Positions 6,375-7,697 of a stretch of 7,697 bases of DNA are shown here, piece by piece. The notes beneath the pieces were generated by a model, which was not told the origin of the DNA, searched no databases, and was given only the letters and a program-made list of their open reading frames with translations. Location: assembly GCA_050261415.1 (NCBI GenBank), contig JBLNDG010000037.1, positions 1-7,697 on the forward strand, in the 5' to 3' direction. How positions within the stretch are numbered: position 1 is the stretch's first letter; each line of letters starts with the position of its first letter. Source of the stretch: JBLNDG01 sp050261415 (GTDB lineage Bacteria; Bacillota; Clostridia; Lutisporales; Lutisporaceae). The translations under genes and the position numbers were made by a program.

Positions 6375-7364
6375 ATGAATACTATGACAAAAAAAGAGCG
6401 TGTTATCGCTGCAATCAACAAGAAGGAAGTTGACAGAGTTCCATTCAGTATCTGGTATCATATACCCCATGTGGACCAGGACCCTGTCCAGCTTGCAGAA
6501 GTACAGATAGCACAGGCTCATAACTACGATCTGGATTTTATTAAAATGATGCCTTTTGGCAACTACGGCGCACTTGACTTTGGACTCAGCTGCACTTTCT
6601 ACTGCACTACAACACAGCCTGTTTTCGAAAGAAAATTCGGTATTGAGGATGTAAAGGAGTGGACAGAGCTTGAACCACTGCCGGGCAGCTTTGGTTCCCA
6701 TGGCAAACAGCTTATGCTTGCCAGACAGATTAAAAAGCAGCTTAAGGGTGAAGAAATACCATATATACAGACTATCTTCAGCCCATTGACTACTGCAAAG
6801 AAATTAGCTGGTCCCCGTGTTTTTGAAGACATGAGGTCACATCCGGAATATTTGCACCAGGCACTCGCTGCTATCACAGAAACAACTATAAACTTCGTTA
6901 AACTTAATATTGAAGAAGGCGTAGCAGGATTTTTCTTTGCAACACAATGTGCCAACAAAGAATGGGTTACTGAGGCTGAATACGATGAGTTCGGTGTAAA
7001 GTATGACCTTCAGGTAATTAATGCATACAAGGATATTACTTATTTTAACGTTGCACATATCCATGGGGACAACACAATGTTCAAAAAAGTTGCCGACTAT
7101 TCGTGCAACTGCATTAACTGGCATGACAGATGGGTAACTCCAAGCATGCCTGAAGCAAGAAAGATAACGGACAAGTGCTTGCTTGGCGGTATAAATGAGA
7201 AATGGCTGTCCAAAGCAAAACCTGAAGAAGTCCGAAACCACATCAGAGAGGGTGTATTAGCAGCCGGCCGTACGGGTATGATGGTTACACCGGGTTGCGT
7301 TGCTGAACTGGATACACCGGAAGTTAATTTCTATGCAGCTAGAACAGCCATTGAAGGTCTGTAA
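6375..7364 (+). CDS. Uroporphyrinogen decarboxylase/MtaA superfamily protein, probable methyltransferase-like enzyme
   Basis: This 329-residue cytoplasmic protein belongs to the URO-D superfamily, which holds HemE and corrinoid-linked methyltransferases such as MtaA, MtbA and CmuA. The N-terminus KKERVIAAINKKEVDRVPFS (6-25) is the typical family opening and DFIKMMP (54-60) is also family-like. Near the C-terminus, AHIHGDNT (227-234) aligns with the metal-binding His-X-Cys segment of MtaA-type enzymes, but with His230 in place of Cys. TPGCVAELDTPEVN (305-318) supplies Cys308 at the position of the last zinc ligand. A His228/His230/Cys308 metal site is therefore inferred. HemE itself lacks this Cys pattern, so heme synthesis is unlikely. 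AAGGAG lies 7 nt before the ATG. The gene follows tctA in the same operon, suggesting action on the imported compound or on a methyl group from it. The substrate is unknown. Confidence 0.85.
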   Translation: MNTMTKKERVIAAINKKEVDRVPFSIWYHIPHVDQDPVQLAEVQIAQAHNYDLDFIKMMPFGNYGALDFGLSCTFYCTTTQPVFERKFGIEDVKEWTELEPLPGSFGSHGKQLMLARQIKKQLKGEEIPYIQTIFSPLTTAKKLAGPRVFEDMRSHPEYLHQALAAITETTINFVKLNIEEGVAGFFFATQCANKEWVTEAEYDEFGVKYDLQVINAYKDITYFNVAHIHGDNTMFKKVADYSCNCINWHDRWVTPSMPEARKITDKCLLGGINEKWLSKAKPEEVRNHIREGVLAAGRTGMMVTPGCVAELDTPEVNFYAARTAIEGL

Positions 7365-7409
7365 TAATCTGCATTAAACAGCGTTTTCTCTTCCTTCAAT
7401 ATATTTAAA

Positions 7410-7477
7410 CCAATGGAGACCTTCCGATGGCAATGCTTACCTAAATAAGTAGAGCATCGGGAGGTTCTCAGTATTGG
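7410..7477 (+). other. Long stem-loop between the two URO-D genes
   Basis: Nested complementary arms form an extended hairpin. CCAAT (7410-7414) pairs with ATTGG (7473-7477), GAGA (7416-7419) with TCTC (7466-7469, leaving T7465 bulged), and CCTTCCGATG (7420-7429) with CATCGGGAGG (7455-7464, one G-U pair). A small inner stem CTTA/TAAG (7436-7439/7446-7449) lies in the apical loop. No T-run follows, so this is not a classical terminator. It may be an mRNA processing or stabilising element, or an unrecognised cis-regulatory RNA. The rest of the 7365-7589 gap shows no supported gene. Confidence 0.5.
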
Positions 7478-7589
7478 GCAGCAATATGAAAACGGATATG
7501 GAGAAGGGAGTTATTTAATCGAATAAACTGGTGTTTTTCAATAGAATATAACGTATTTCAAATATAAGTATGAAACGGAGGAATTATGA

Positions 7590-7697
7590 ATGAAACCAAT
7601 AGAAAGAATAGAAGCTCTATTAGCAGGCAAAAAGCTTGATACACCTGCAATCAACCTTTGGAAGCACTTCCCGCCATATGATGAAAATCCAAAGGAA
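7590..7697 (+). CDS. Second URO-D/MtaA-superfamily protein, N-terminal part only
   Basis: Thirty-six codons are open to the right edge of the window, starting at ATG 7590 with GGAGG 8 nt upstream. The translation begins MKPIERIEALLAGKKLDTPA and continues INLWKHFPPYDENP. The pattern (K-x-x-x-R-I-x-A-L-L-x-G-K, then D-x-x-P followed by a W-containing strand) is the usual N-terminus of URO-D-family enzymes and parallels residues 6-27 of the preceding gene. An ATG at 7586 in another frame meets a stop after 17 codons and was not chosen. The two proteins are clearly different at this end, so this is a paralogous partner rather than a recent copy. The metal-site residues lie beyond the window. Confidence 0.7.
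   Translation, partial: MKPIERIEALLAGKKLDTPAINLWKHFPPYDENPKE

Noticed and set aside
6375..7364. Annotation as HemE, true uroporphyrinogen decarboxylase
   Set aside because: The gene sits in a transporter operon without heme genes, and the HxH...TPGC pattern points to the methyltransferase-like branch of the superfamily.
7486..7518. Tiny open frame MKTDMEKGVI before the second URO-D gene
   Set aside because: It has ten codons, no good ribosome binding site and no sign of conservation that can be judged here. It is probably chance.

Overview
The window looks like part of the chromosome of an anaerobic, AT-rich Firmicute, probably a clostridial or acetogen-like bacterium. The grounds are strong AGGAGG-type ribosome binding sites, A/T-ending codons, two TTG starts, U-tract terminators, a lipoprotein-anchored binding protein and an iron-sulfur type cysteine desulfidase. 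No mobile element, rRNA, tRNA or CRISPR array was seen, and the species cannot be named from the sequence.

Layout. On the minus strand, reading right to left, lie a CyuA/YhaM-type L-cysteine desulfidase gene (1120-2412) with an 11-bp terminator hairpin, then an IclR-family regulator gene (144-929) with its own sigma-A promoter and its own terminator. A 768-bp intergenic region (2413-3180) separates these from a plus-strand operon. That operon holds a complete tripartite tricarboxylate transporter (TTT): the binding lipoprotein tctC (3181-4242), a 28-nt perfect palindrome, then tctB (4346-4816) and tctA (4829-6328). It continues with a uroporphyrinogen decarboxylase (URO-D)/MtaA-superfamily gene (6375-7364) and, after a structured 225-bp gap, the first 36 codons of a second URO-D-like gene that runs off the right edge (7590-7697).

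How it may work together. The most striking signal is in the intergenic region. Two near-consensus sigma-54 (-24/-12) promoters point outward, one at each divergent unit: TGGCAT-N5-TTGC ahead of cyuA and the same pattern ahead of tctC. Each has a palindromic element about 15-35 nt downstream of its predicted start point. This suggests that cysteine desulfidation and TTT import are induced together by an AAA+ enhancer-binding activator encoded outside the window, with the local IclR protein as a possible second control.

The URO-D superfamily includes corrinoid-linked methyltransferases as well as HemE. A pair of such genes behind a carboxylate transporter, with no other heme genes, suggests uptake and corrinoid-dependent demethylation or C1 transfer of an organic acid, rather than heme synthesis. 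The desulfidase raises the possibility that the substrate contains sulfur. The substrate itself cannot be read from the sequence.
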